From CAVUNY01 sp963768585 (GTDB taxonomy: Bacteria > Chloroflexota > Anaerolineae > Anaerolineales > Anaerolineaceae): 64,000 nucleotides of DNA. Position 1 is the stretch's first letter. The number at the start of each line of letters is the position of its first letter. This document shows positions 18,179 through 27,466 of this stretch, one piece after another. The notes under the pieces were generated by a model, which did no database searches, had not been told where the DNA came from, and saw only the letters and a list, made by a program, of their open reading frames with translations. The position numbers were made by a program, and so were the translations under genes. The stretch lies in assembly GCA_963768585.1 (NCBI GenBank), contig CAVYIF010000019.1:248001-312000 (forward strand), given 5' to 3'.

Positions 18179-18772
18179 ATGCCCCCTGAACCGAATGATC
18201 TGCTTTCCCCCAACGACCTGCTGCAAAGCGAATTCAACTACATCGCCCAGACCGCCTTTCAGGCCAATGAAGACCGGGCGCGTGTCACCACTTTTTATCT
18301 GGTTAACCTGGGCGGATTTGCCGCTGCCCTGTACAGTTCGCAGGGGCCCAACAGCACCCAGCCCGAGCTGTACGCCTTGTTCGGCGGGCTGTTCCTGATT
18401 CTCAGCCTGACTGGGATGCTGACTCTGCTGCAGCTGATCCGCCTGCGCCAGGCCTGGTTTGAGAGCATCGCCGCCATGAACCAGATCAAGGATTATTACC
18501 AGGCGAACTTCCCGGCTCTCAAGCTGGAGCAGGCCCTGCGCTGGGGCCAGACCAACCCGCCTGCCCTGCACAAGCCCTGGAGCATCTCCTATTTTTTGGC
18601 CTTACAGGTGGCTGTGATGGGTGGTGCCAGCCTGGGGGCCGCAGTCTACTACTTCGGCTTGTTGATTCAATATTCGCTCTGGTTGGGGGCGCTGCTCGCC
18701 GGCGGTGCCTACCTGGCAGGCCAGATGGTGCTCTACTGGCGCCTTCTGAGAGAAAGAAAGGCTGGCGGGTAA
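18179..18772 (+). CDS. Uncharacterised membrane protein with two paired hydrophobic regions
   Basis: 197 residues, not assigned to a family. AGGAG precedes the ATG by 6 bases. A cytosolic N-terminal helix rich in acids (SEFNYIAQTAFQANEDRARV) leads into a hydrophobic pair at about residues 40-85. A charged middle follows (QLIRLRQAWFESIAAMNQIK) and a second pair occupies about residues 135-185, ending in basic residues. The layout resembles small four-helix membrane proteins of the RipA/DUF-type. No neighbour suggests a job, and the gene appears to be transcribed alone. Confidence 0.7.
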   Translation: MPPEPNDLLSPNDLLQSEFNYIAQTAFQANEDRARVTTFYLVNLGGFAAALYSSQGPNSTQPELYALFGGLFLILSLTGMLTLLQLIRLRQAWFESIAAMNQIKDYYQANFPALKLEQALRWGQTNPPALHKPWSISYFLALQVAVMGGASLGAAVYYFGLLIQYSLWLGALLAGGAYLAGQMVLYWRLLRERKAGG

Positions 18773-18836
18773 GTCAAGACAATTGCACTTTATAGCCAAA
18801 TTTCCTGCCCTGAAAACGAAACAGGTCAAGCTGCGT

Positions 18837-19778
18837 TCAATTGCTCTGGTAAGCCGACAGGCGATCGATACGTCTGGCCAATTCACTGGTGTAATGCTGC
18901 CCGAGCGTGGCTGCATGATCTTTGATCCACGCGCTTAGTTTTGTGCTGCCTGCTGGTGGAGAATCGACGTACAGCAGGCCAGCCATCAGCCCCGCGATTT
19001 CTTCTCGTGTAATCATGACGTCTCCAACGAGCGAACTGATCAGCCAGCCTGCCCAGTAACCGATTTGAGGATGAACAGAAATGATTGGTCGCCTTACGCC
19101 AATCAGGCGGCTGATCGTCGTCACCAATTCTCGGTAGGTGTACGTTTCAGGGCCAATTGCGTCTACGATCACATTGTCCTGAGAGGCGCCGAATCTGACA
19201 GCAAGATCAGCCAGGTCTTCGACGTAAATCGGTTGGACCTTGTACTGGCCGTCGCCAAAGACACCAAACACGGGCAGATGGCGCAGAACCCAGGCAATGT
19301 TGTTGATCAGGATGTCTTCTTTGCCAAACAGCACCGTCGGTCGCAAGATGGCATAAGAGATGCCGGACTCGATCAGGGCTTTTTCGAGCCTGGCCTTTCC
19401 ACTGAAGTATTCGAGGGGAGAATCTTCTGACGGATTTGTGATGCTGATATGCACAATGCGTTTGACCCCTGCTCGTTTGGCTGCCTCAAACAAGACGAGT
19501 GTGTTGGCGACAGCGTCGGCATGTTTGAAGAGCTTGTGGTTGAACCTGACCCAATAGGTGTTGTAGAGCACATCCGTGTTGTGCAGGGACTGCGCCAACT
19601 CATCGGGGTTATCAAAGCTTAACGGGCGGGCGCTCACCTGCCCGGCGAAATCATTGGCCCGGTTGATCGAATTGGTCAGCGTCAGGACGGTTTGATGATT
19701 GGCCAAAAGTCTGTGAGCGATGTATTTGCCCGAATAGCCGAAAGCGCCGGTAACCACATGGATGGTTTGATCTGACAT
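18837..19778 (-). CDS. NmrA-like NAD(P)-binding protein (atypical SDR)
   Basis: 313 residues from an ATG at 19778 with AGGA about 8 bases upstream. A longer reading adds 17 residues without support. The loop VVTGAFGYSGKYIAHRLL binds the dinucleotide. KRAGVKRIVHISITNPSEDS and AILRPTVLFGKEDILINNIA match the NDUFA9/NmrA-like branch, which often lacks the SDR catalytic Tyr and acts as a redox sensor, chaperone or reductase. PIYVEDLADLAVRFG is also family-typical. Whether it is catalytic is unclear. Confidence 0.85.
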   Translation of the reverse strand: MSDQTIHVVTGAFGYSGKYIAHRLLANHQTVLTLTNSINRANDFAGQVSARPLSFDNPDELAQSLHNTDVLYNTYWVRFNHKLFKHADAVANTLVLFEAAKRAGVKRIVHISITNPSEDSPLEYFSGKARLEKALIESGISYAILRPTVLFGKEDILINNIAWVLRHLPVFGVFGDGQYKVQPIYVEDLADLAVRFGASQDNVIVDAIGPETYTYRELVTTISRLIGVRRPIISVHPQIGYWAGWLISSLVGDVMITREEIAGLMAGLLYVDSPPAGSTKLSAWIKDHAATLGQHYTSELARRIDRLSAYQSN

Positions 19779-19957
19779 TGTTGGTATCCTGAAGTTCAGT
19801 AGATTGTTAAGTGAGCTAATTGCCGGCATCTGCGGTGCGATAAAAAAGTCAAATGCGATAAATACGATATTTCCAATATATTCTACCCGTTATATAATAG
19901 TTGTACCGATCCGAATCATCGGGGCTATATTTTGGCTTCCCTCGCTGGCATTCCTTT

Positions 19958-20401
19958 TTAGCTCACGTGGGGTGGTTTGGCCACCAATTCCCCCTGCCCC
20001 TTCTCCAGGTCAGACACGAAGCCGCCCCATCCACCGCCCGCTTCTTCGCGCACGGGAGCGGTAACGATCAGCAGACGGACGGGCTCCTCGTCGGGGAAGG
20101 TATAGTCGTGCGGGCTGCCGTGCGGCAGAAATATAAAGCCCCCCGTTTCCAGGTCAAAGCGCTCGCCGTCGCACAGGAAGGTGATCCGGCCTTCGAGCAC
20201 GTAGAACATCTCATCCTCGGTCGGGTGGGTGTGTTCCCCGGGCTCTTCGCCTTTGCGGGTCACATATTCCATGATTGCCGCCCCGTTCCCGGCCGGCATT
20301 TCCCCCGCCTTCACCGTAAAATCAACGCCAAAAAGACGGTAGGTCCATCCCTCACCCGCTTTGAGTGCGTAAGGTTGCCTTTCGTTGGCAGGTCCGGTCA
20401 T
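19958..20401 (-). CDS. Cupin-domain protein
   Basis: 147 residues from an ATG at 20401, with AAGGAG 6 bases upstream; an overlapping GTG two codons earlier is less likely. One beta-barrel cupin domain: motif 1 GEEPGEHTHPTEDEMFYVLE contains two His and a Glu as metal ligands, and motif 2 is LPHGSPHDYTFPDEEP. Such small single cupins bind a metal and are often sugar-modifying or regulatory. No pathway partner is obvious. Confidence 0.85.
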   Translation of the reverse strand: MTGPANERQPYALKAGEGWTYRLFGVDFTVKAGEMPAGNGAAIMEYVTRKGEEPGEHTHPTEDEMFYVLEGRITFLCDGERFDLETGGFIFLPHGSPHDYTFPDEEPVRLLIVTAPVREEAGGGWGGFVSDLEKGQGELVAKPPHVS

Positions 20402-20598
20402 GGTCACTCCTTATGAGTAAGAGTTGACATAAAAGGTTTATGATATGGGTAAATTTTACACTTGTTTTGAGACCAACCAGGTGGATGCGACCGTCGCACC
20501 CCGCTGTCTGCTTTTTGAACGGAAAAATTCGTGGATATCCACTGTAACCTGTGAATTTCTGTGGTTAAATTAAACGAAGGATATAAAATTACTGGAAT

Positions 20599-21090
20599 AT
20601 GACTGCCGCTACCGATTATCTCGATACCCATCACATCCCCTACCGCCTCTTTCGCCACGCTGGCAAGGTCGAATCGCTGGAGCAGGCCGCCGCCGAGCGC
20701 GGGCAGCAGCCCGGGCAGGTGGTGCGCACCATCGTCTTTCGCCTGTCCGAAGGCGAATTTGCCCTGGCCCTGATGGCCGGACCGCGCCAGATCAGCTGGC
20801 CGGCCCTGCGCCATACCCTTGGGCAGAACCGCCTGACCATGGCCGCCGCCGCAGAGGTCAAAGCCGCCACCGGATTTGTCCCCGGCACGGTTTCGCCCTT
20901 CGGCCTGCCGGCACCGCTGCGCATCCTGGTCGACCGCAGCGTGCTTGTATATGAAGAGGTCTCGCTTGGCTCCGGCGTGCGCGGTGTGGCGATCGTCATG
21001 GCCAGCGCCGAACTGTTAACCGCTCTGCAGGCCCAGGTCGGCGCGGAACTGGTCGAACTGGGAGACTGGGGAGCGGAAGGAACAGGATAA
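20599..21090 (+). CDS. YbaK/EbsC-family aminoacyl-tRNA deacylase
   Basis: 163 residues. It begins with TDYLDTHHIPYRLFRHAGKV, has VVRTIVFRLSEGEFALALMA with the strand expected before the catalytic Lys region, and FVPGTVSPFGLPAPLRILVD, the hallmark GxxSPFG motif. The family hydrolyses mischarged tRNAs such as Cys-tRNA(Pro) or Ala-tRNA(Pro). The usual Lys in the first strand (KTL-like) is replaced by RTIVF, so activity may differ. No strong ribosome site is seen. Confidence 0.85.
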   Translation: MTAATDYLDTHHIPYRLFRHAGKVESLEQAAAERGQQPGQVVRTIVFRLSEGEFALALMAGPRQISWPALRHTLGQNRLTMAAAAEVKAATGFVPGTVSPFGLPAPLRILVDRSVLVYEEVSLGSGVRGVAIVMASAELLTALQAQVGAELVELGDWGAEGTG

Positions 21091-21204
21091 AAAAAGGATA
21101 ACAAGAATATTCGGGATAAAAAACCTGATTATCCTCACGCGTCCTTGCATCCTGTAAATTGGTTTTATTATCTCGGCGTGAATTCAAGTTGGATCGGAAA
21201 ATCC

Positions 21205-21233
21205 TTGACAAAACCTCATCGACATATGCTAAA
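21205..21233 (+). promoter_or_regulatory. Possible promoter of the ABC exporter leader
   Basis: TTGACA at 21205-21210 is a perfect -35. No good -10 is found at the usual distance: TGCTAA at 16 bases is weak, and TATGCT is only 14 bases away. A regulator may be needed for activity. Confidence 0.35.
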
Positions 21234-21274
21234 GTCAATCTCAGTTACGAAACCGATTAAGGAGGCGCACGCAC

Positions 21275-21319
21275 ATGTCAATTACAATGCTTTCAACGGA
21301 AATTATTTCTGGTCAATGA
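21275..21319 (+). CDS. Candidate leader peptide (14 residues)
   Basis: ATG at 21275, TGA at 21317-21319, product MSITMLSTEIISGQ. AAGGAGG (21259-21265) lies 9 bases upstream. GGCGCAC (21264-21270), overlapping the ribosome site, is complementary to GTGCGCC (21320-21326), which starts one base after the stop codon. A terminator follows at 21365. The arrangement resembles ribosome-dependent attenuation upstream of drug exporters. Confidence 0.45.
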   Translation: MSITMLSTEIISGQ

Positions 21320-21364
21320 GTGCGCCTGCCGCCTGATCTCCTTCCTGTCATTCCTGGATTCGAG

Positions 21365-21402
21365 AAAAAAGCCGTCGGGGCCCTCATGCCCGCGGCTTTT
21401 TT
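21365..21402 (+). terminator. Intrinsic terminator/attenuator ahead of the ABC exporter
   Basis: AAAAAAGCCG (21365-21374) pairs with CGGCTTTTTT (21393-21402). An inner CGGG/CCCG stem sits across a bulged T. The T tract is part of the 3' arm. It lies 100 bases before the exporter ATG. Confidence 0.75.
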
Positions 21403-21502
21403 AATTCGACTGCCCACGCGAAGCGTGCGAAGCAAGCAATTCGCGTAGCGCGCATAGCTATGTGGCAGCCTGAACCCAACACAGGATGGAGATTATTTCT
21501 AT

Positions 21503-23293
21503 ATGAGCGATACGCCGCTCGAACCCAATCCAATTCCCCTTCCGGCGGCCTCGTTCCGCCGCTATTGGGCCTTGCTGGCCCATTATCTCAAACCCCAGGC
21601 GCGCCGCGCGGTCTGGATGGCGGTTTTGCTGCTGGCCGGCCTGGCCCTGCAGCTGGCCAACCCCCAGATTATCCGTTACTTCCTGGACACCGCCCAAACC
21701 GGCGGCGAAAGTCGTTACCTGCTCGCCGCCGGCGGGCTGTTCATCGCCTTTGCCTTGCTGCAGCAGGCGCTCAAGCTGGCGGCCGGCTACGCCAGTAAGG
21801 ATGTGGGCTGGTCGTCCACCAACCGCCTGCGCGCCGACCTGACGCTGCACTGCCTGCGCCTGGATATGCCTTTTTATAAGCGCTTCACCCCCGGCGATTT
21901 GATTGAGCGCATCGACGGAGACGTGACCCTGCTGGCCAACTTCTTTTCGGCCTTCGCCGTACGCGTGCTGGGCAATGCCCTGCTCGTGCTGGGCATCCTG
22001 GCCTTGCTGGCGCGCGAGGACCTGCGCGTGGGGGCCGGTATGCTGGTTTACACCATCGTCACCCTGTTGGTGCTGGGCCGGATCCAAAAGCTGGCTGTGC
22101 CGCGCTGGGCGGCCGAACGCCAGGCCGCCAGCGAACTCTACGGCTACATTGAGGAGCGCATCAGCGGTGCAGAGGAGATCCGCGCCGCGGGGGCCGAGGC
22201 CCACGCCCTGCGCCGCCTGTACGGCCTGATGCGCGTCTTCACCGAAAAAAACCGTGCCGCTAGCGTCGTTTCCAGCCTGGCCTACAACCTGACCAACCTG
22301 GTTTATGTTGTCGGCTATGCCGCCGGTCTGGCCCTGGGCGTGTTCCTCTTCCAGCAGGGCTCGGCCAGCCTGGGTACCGCCTACCTGATCACTTACTACA
22401 TCGCCATGCTGTCTGATCCACTGCAGTCTATCCGCGAGCAGGTGGAAGATTTTCAGCAGGCAGCCGCTGCCCTGCAGCGTATCGACGCCCTTTTCACTCT
22501 GCAGCCCCAGGTGGCCGATCCGCCGGGCGTACCCCGGCCCCTGCCGCAGGGTGCGCTGGGGGTAGCCTTCGACAGGGTTTCCTTCCGCTATGAAGCGGAC
22601 GACCCCGTCCTGCATGAGGTCAGCTTTGCCATCCAACCCGGGCGGGTGCTGGGCATCCTCGGGCGCACCGGCAGCGGCAAGTCGACTCTCACCCGCCTGC
22701 TCTTCCGCCTCTATGATCCGGCCCAGGGGGCCGTGCACCTGGGGGATGCCGACCTGCGCCAGGTGGCCCTGGCGGACCTGCGCCGCCGGGTGGGTATGGT
22801 CACCCAGGATGTGCAGCTCTTCCAGGCCAGCGTGCGCGAAAACCTGACCTTTTTCAACCCCCAGATTCCCCAGGCGCTGCTCGAAGAGGTGCTGCGCGCC
22901 CTGCACCTGTGGGAGTGGGTCTGCGCCCTGCCGCAGGGTCTGGATACCCCGCTGGCCGGGGGCGGGCAGGGCCTTTCGGCGGGCGAGGCCCAACTGCTGG
23001 CCTTCGCCCGGGTTTTCCTCAAGGACCCCGGCCTGCTCATCCTGGATGAGGCTTCTTCGCGTCTCGATCCTTCCACCGAAACCTTGATGGAACGTGCCGT
23101 CGACCGCCTGTTTGCCGGGCGCACCGGGGTGGTCATCGCCCACCGCTTGAAGACGGTCGAGCGCGCCGATGACATCCTGATCCTCGAAGAGGGGCGGGTG
23201 GTGGAATACGGCCCGCGTGCCGCCCTGGCGGCAGATCCAGCTTCGCGCTTTTTCCAGCTCCTGCAAACCGGGCTGGAGGAGGTGATGGCATGA
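21503..23293 (+). CDS. ABC exporter half-transporter, consensus-ATPase subunit of a heterodimer
   Basis: 596 residues: six membrane helices (about 25-310), then one nucleotide-binding domain. Walker A is LGRTGSGKSTL, the Q-loop is in GMVTQDVQLFQ, the signature is the degenerate LSAGE, Walker B is LLILDEASSRLDP with the catalytic Glu, and the H-loop is VIAHRLKTVERAD. The following gene has the reverse pattern (LSGGQ, and Asp in place of the Glu). The two therefore make one consensus and one degenerate site, as in BmrC/BmrD or TM287/288. Its TGA overlaps the ATG of the partner (ATGA). Substrate unknown; drugs or lipids are usual. Confidence 0.92.
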   Translation: MSDTPLEPNPIPLPAASFRRYWALLAHYLKPQARRAVWMAVLLLAGLALQLANPQIIRYFLDTAQTGGESRYLLAAGGLFIAFALLQQALKLAAGYASKDVGWSSTNRLRADLTLHCLRLDMPFYKRFTPGDLIERIDGDVTLLANFFSAFAVRVLGNALLVLGILALLAREDLRVGAGMLVYTIVTLLVLGRIQKLAVPRWAAERQAASELYGYIEERISGAEEIRAAGAEAHALRRLYGLMRVFTEKNRAASVVSSLAYNLTNLVYVVGYAAGLALGVFLFQQGSASLGTAYLITYYIAMLSDPLQSIREQVEDFQQAAAALQRIDALFTLQPQVADPPGVPRPLPQGALGVAFDRVSFRYEADDPVLHEVSFAIQPGRVLGILGRTGSGKSTLTRLLFRLYDPAQGAVHLGDADLRQVALADLRRRVGMVTQDVQLFQASVRENLTFFNPQIPQALLEEVLRALHLWEWVCALPQGLDTPLAGGGQGLSAGEAQLLAFARVFLKDPGLLILDEASSRLDPSTETLMERAVDRLFAGRTGVVIAHRLKTVERADDILILEEGRVVEYGPRAALAADPASRFFQLLQTGLEEVMA

Positions 23294-25124
23294 ATCCACC
23301 CGCCACCATCTCCACCGTGAAGCTCAACCTGCGCCTGATCCGCTACCAATGGGGCGCTTACAGCCTGCACTTTGCCTTCTGCATCCTGGTCTTTGCCGAA
23401 CAGCTTGCCCCCGGGCTGATCGCCAAGGCCGTCTTCGACCGTCTGGCGGGCGGAAGCGCCGCCGACCCCGCCCGCTTCTTGGGGATCAGCACCCTGTGGT
23501 GGCTGATCGTGGTCTATCTGCTGATCGAGCTGGCCCGCGTGGTCCTGTCCATCGGCTACGAGTGGTATGGCATGACCTTCCGCCTGCTGACCGGGTCTCT
23601 GCTGTGTTCCAACCTGTTCGCCAGCATCCTGCGCCGGCGCAGCGACCAGCCTCTGCCCGTCTCTCCTGGTGAAGCGCTCAACCGCTTCCGCAAGCACGAG
23701 GATATGGGCGAAATCACCGACTTTCCCACCTGGATTCCCGACCAGGTCGCCAAATGGATCGCGGCCGGGATCGCGGTGGCGGTCATGGCCTCGATTAACC
23801 TGGGCATCACCCTGGTGATTTTTCTACCCCTGTTCTTCGTCATTTTCCTCTCGCGTCTCTTCTGGGGGCGCATGCTGGTCTCTTACCGCGCCATCCGCCA
23901 GCGCTTCGGACGCAGTTTCCGGCTTCCTGGGCGAGGTTTTCAACTCGGTCCAGGCGGTCAAGGTGGCCGGCGCGGAACAGGATGTAACCGCGCACCTTGC
24001 CCGACTCAACGACCAGCGCCGCACGGTAGAACTGCGCCTGGCCCTCTTCCGCGGGCTGCTCGATTCGCTCAACAACTCGGTGGTCAGCTTTGGCATCGGG
24101 GTCATGCTGCTTATGGCCGGGACGGCGATCAGCGGCGGCACGTTCAGCGTGGGCGATTTTGCCCTGTTTGTCAGCTATCTGGCCTTTACCACTCAGGTGC
24201 CCTCCGAATTGGGCACCTTCTACGGCGACTATAAGACCCAGGCCGTCTCGATCGAGCGCCTGCTCGAACTCATCCGCCCCCAGCCGGTCGAAACTCTGAC
24301 CGAGTTTCATCCGATCTACCAGCGCGGCCCGCTGCCCGAGGTGCCCTTCGCAGCCGCGCAGCACCGCCCATCGCCTGGAACGCCTGGAGGTGCGCGGCCT
24401 GACCTGCCGTTATCCCGGGCCGCAGGGTGAGCCCAACGGGCGCGGGATCGAGGATGTGACCTTCGCCCTCGAACGCGGCGCTTTCGTGGTCGTCACCGGG
24501 CAGATTGGTTCGGGAAAATCCACCCTGGTGCGCGCCCTGCTTGGGCTGCTCCCGGCCCAGGCCGGCGAGATCCGCTGGAACGGCGTTCCCGTGGCCGACC
24601 CGGCGAGCTTCTTCCGCCCGCCGCGCTGCGCTTACACGGCCCAGGTGCCGCGCCTGTTCAGCGACCCTCTGCGCGAGAATATCCTCTTTGGTCTGCCCGA
24701 AGAACGGGTGGATCTGGCGGAGGCTGTGCGCCTGAGCGTGCTGGAGGAGGATGTGGCCGGGCTCGAAAAGGGCCTGGATACCCTGGTTGGCCCGCGCGGC
24801 ATCCGCCTCTCAGGCGGGCAGGTGCAGCGCACAGCTGCCGCGCGTATGTTCGTGCGCGACCCCGAACTGCTGGTCTTTGACGACCTGTCCAGCGCGCTGG
24901 ATGTCGAGACCGAGCGCAGCCTGTGGGAACGCCTCGACGCGCACCGCGCGAAAGACGGCGGAGTGACCTGCCTGGTGGTCTCGCACCGCCGGGCAGCGCT
25001 GCACCGCGCCGACCATATCCTGGTGTTGAAAGACGGGCGCGTGGAAGACCAGGGCCGCCTGGCCGAACTGCTGGCGCGCAGCCCCGAAATGCGGCGTTTA
25101 TGGCGCGGGGAGGGCGAGAGGTAG
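23290..25124 (+). pseudogene. ABC exporter half-transporter, degenerate partner (two +1 frameshifts)
   Basis: Full-length reading of about 610 residues in three frames: 23290 to about 23911, on to about 24355, and on to 25124. Comparison with the second copy at 27904-29235 shows that each break is one extra base here. Six membrane helices are followed by a nucleotide-binding domain with Walker A TGQIGSGKSTL, signature LSGGQVQRTAA and Walker B LLVFDDLSSALDVET, where Asp replaces the catalytic Glu. It would pair with the upstream half-transporter through the ATGA junction. It is either broken in this genome or damaged by sequence error. Confidence 0.85.
23791..25124 (+). repeat. Direct repeat, copy 1 (3' two-thirds of ABC half-transporter)
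   Basis: Colinear with 27904-29235 from the codon TCG before AACCTGGG to the stop codon. The copies are 1,334 and 1,332 bases, differing in length only by the two single-base insertions here. Sampling by eye gives about nine identical bases in ten. Similarity stops sharply at both ends. Confidence 0.9.
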
Positions 25125-25299
25125 GCTGCGCCGGGTTAGTGGGCCGCCGGCAGGGAGGACAGCGTACAGCCTTTTCTGCTCGATGGCACTTTGCCTTCTG
25201 GTTGCACAAATCTCAAGCTAAACATTAAATTTTGTTACTTTTTCCCGTTTTCTGCGGTAATACTAATAGAAAAATTTCACCATTGGAGTTTCTATAATA

Positions 25300-25839
25300 T
25301 TGGAAAACAAACCAACCGACGATGAATATTGGATCAAGCGCATTCCCATCGATCCTTCGGCTTTCGAGGTCATTTATGATCGTTATCTTCTCCAGGTCTA
25401 TCGCTATATCTACCGGAAGGTAGGAAATCAAGCTGAGGCAGAAGATTTAACTTCAATTGTGTTTCTACATGCCTTAGAGGGAATCCTCAAAGGTCAATAC
25501 GCATCTCGAAATAAATTTTTGGCATGGCTATTTTCTATCGTGCGAATTAAGACAGCCGATCATTTTCGGGAAAGAAAGAGAATGCCGATTGTTTCCTTCG
25601 ATGATGAGCTAGAACCAACCGATGGTCATGAGATTAACCCAGGAGATTTAAGAGGCTTATCAAAATGCTACTCCGGGCTGAGTAGTTCTGAGCAAGAATT
25701 ATTAGCGCTAAGATTTTCTGCCGATCTTGATTTTAAAACCATTGCTTTGATCTTGCATAAAAATACAGCGGCCGTAAAAATGGCTACCTATCGTTCCTTA
25801 GATAAGCTGCGGAAAAGGATGGAGGGCTCAGATGAATAA
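25300..25839 (+). CDS. ECF-family RNA polymerase sigma factor
   Basis: 179 residues from a TTG at 25300 with TGGAG 11 bases upstream. Region 2 is FEVIYDRYLLQVYRYIYRKV and NQAEAEDLTSIVFLHALEGI, including the core-binding and -10 helix. Region 4 holds LSSSEQELLALRFSADLDFK and the helix-turn-helix IALILHKNTAAVKMATYRSL. It redirects RNA polymerase to promoters of a small regulon. It overlaps the next gene by 8 bases, the usual arrangement for a sigma factor and its anti-sigma factor. It lies in AT-richer DNA, suggesting transfer. Confidence 0.93.
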   Translation: MENKPTDDEYWIKRIPIDPSAFEVIYDRYLLQVYRYIYRKVGNQAEAEDLTSIVFLHALEGILKGQYASRNKFLAWLFSIVRIKTADHFRERKRMPIVSFDDELEPTDGHEINPGDLRGLSKCYSGLSSSEQELLALRFSADLDFKTIALILHKNTAAVKMATYRSLDKLRKRMEGSDE

Positions 25840-27298
25840 GAAGGATAGTGGTGAGGAATTGACCAAGGCTGAAGAAGAGTGGTTTCACTCTCCAAAAGTT
25901 CGGAATGAGTTTCAAGTGGATTTACGGAACAGATTGATCCACTTTCAAAAGAATATTCCCTCCAATGAAATAAGCAGGGAAAAACAAAAAGGCTGGAATT
26001 TATTTAAGTGGCCTTTCATGGGGCATTTGAACCCCTCCAAACTGGCAGGAGGGGGCCTCTCCCTCTTATTGGCACTCGTTCTGCTATCGGGAGTGGTTTA
26101 TGCGGTGAGTCAATATGCCGGCTACATTCCTGGCTTGGGAATCGTTAATCAGGATTCGCCGCTTCGGATTTTGTCCTCCGTTCAGACCCAAACAAAAGAG
26201 GGAATACAACTAAAAATCGTCTCAGCGCTGGCCTCCCAGAAGAATACATCGATTATCTATTCACTCAAAGGAATACCCTCAAACCTATATGAAGGAAACG
26301 CCCCTTTGGATCCCAGCCCTGACAAGCAAAGGTGTTCGGATGGGTCTAAGCAGGGGCTAAGAGGTGGAATTCGCCTCGTGCTGCCAGATGGACAGAGATT
26401 CGATGCCCTGGGCAGCGGATCACTGGGTTATGGCCAGGAGAATGACTACCAAAAAGTAATATTCTTTGGAGAGCTGCCTGAAAATGTCAATTCGGCCACC
26501 TTTGAAATGGACTGTATAGAAGGGGCGTTGCCAGGGGCCGCCCCAGAAAACTGGTCGATTCCAATGACTTTGAAAGAAAATCTCGAAGATTTAAAGACGT
26601 TTCCTGTCTTAAAAAGAGTAGAAACGAATATTCAGCGCGATAACCAGGCGACCATCGTTGTTTCCGACCTGATTCCATTCAAGGATCAATATATCGTGCT
26701 GGGAAAATATATCCCTGAGAACCAGGACAAAGAAATAGTGATTTCAGGCATCGACTTAAATGGCAAGGTAAGCTTCACAGATGTGAATGGCGATCCGCTT
26801 CAGTACAACATCCCTGGGGATCTCCAGTTTTATTCGCAAGAGGACAAAAGCAGGTTTGTTTACATCATTGATGCGAAGCCCGCGAGTTTTCCTATTGATT
26901 TACAAATTGCCGGCATTTCCTATTATTGTGGAGGAAGTATTCCATACACGGTCCAGTTAAGTGACTTCCCAGCGAATAATGAGATCCACCGAGTGGACAA
27001 AAACATCGAAATAGGAGGTTGCAAAACGAAACTCGTGTCCATCGTTAATAATGGTCCGACCCTCAGCCTTATGTTCGAAACGGAGGGTCACAAAGTGACC
27101 GGCGTAAATATTCGGGATGTCAATGACCCAAAGAGCATTCAAACAACCATATCGAAGAACTTTGGCACGGCTGTCAATGTACAAATGAGCGCTGCCAATT
27201 TAATGAAGGATCATCAAATGCAGTTGATGATCGATGGGATTGGATTAAGTCCTCTGCAACCATTGAGTGCAAGGCTCGAACTTAAAGATTACCAATAG
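25832..27298 (+). CDS. Single-span membrane protein, probable anti-sigma factor with large outer domain
   Basis: 488 residues. The N-terminal 80 residues are charged and cytosolic (LTKAEEEWFHSPKVRNEF). One membrane helix follows at about residues 77-95 (LSLLLALVLLSGVVYAVSQY), then a domain of about 390 residues outside the membrane, rich in beta strands, with a few Cys. Overlap with the sigma gene and this topology suggest it sequesters the sigma factor and senses an extracellular signal. The outer domain resembles DUF4179-type anti-sigma proteins only in layout; no motif was recognised. Confidence 0.7.
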   Translation: MNKKDSGEELTKAEEEWFHSPKVRNEFQVDLRNRLIHFQKNIPSNEISREKQKGWNLFKWPFMGHLNPSKLAGGGLSLLLALVLLSGVVYAVSQYAGYIPGLGIVNQDSPLRILSSVQTQTKEGIQLKIVSALASQKNTSIIYSLKGIPSNLYEGNAPLDPSPDKQRCSDGSKQGLRGGIRLVLPDGQRFDALGSGSLGYGQENDYQKVIFFGELPENVNSATFEMDCIEGALPGAAPENWSIPMTLKENLEDLKTFPVLKRVETNIQRDNQATIVVSDLIPFKDQYIVLGKYIPENQDKEIVISGIDLNGKVSFTDVNGDPLQYNIPGDLQFYSQEDKSRFVYIIDAKPASFPIDLQIAGISYYCGGSIPYTVQLSDFPANNEIHRVDKNIEIGGCKTKLVSIVNNGPTLSLMFETEGHKVTGVNIRDVNDPKSIQTTISKNFGTAVNVQMSAANLMKDHQMQLMIDGIGLSPLQPLSARLELKDYQ

Positions 27299-27466
27299 AA
27301 AGGATCCAATGTTTCGGTAGTTATTTCAATCTCAAAGTCATCCCCTGAGCTTACCGAATAATTCTCAATTTCATCTTAATTTTCAGCGAAAGTTTTGTAA
27401 AATAGTATGTAAAACAATTATGGCTTTCCAATAACCTTGTAACTAACCAATTTACTAAGAGGGAAT

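Larger units (their letters stand above)
21091..21502. other. Leader region of the ABC exporter operon
   Basis: 412 bases between YbaK and the ABC gene. It contains a -35-like TTGACA, a 14-codon leader peptide with a strong ribosome site, a stem that can bury that site, and a strong intrinsic terminator about 100 bases before the exporter ATG. Short GCG-rich inverted repeats follow at 21413-21462. The functional parts are listed separately. Confidence 0.55.

Noticed and set aside
21458..23299. Leftward open frame of about 610 codons opposite the ABC gene
   Set aside because: Antisense shadow in GC-rich DNA; Gln/Gly/His-rich translation without domains.
23290..25124. Programmed ribosomal frameshifting in the ABC gene
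   Set aside because: No slippery heptamer at the breaks, and the second copy shows simple one-base insertions.
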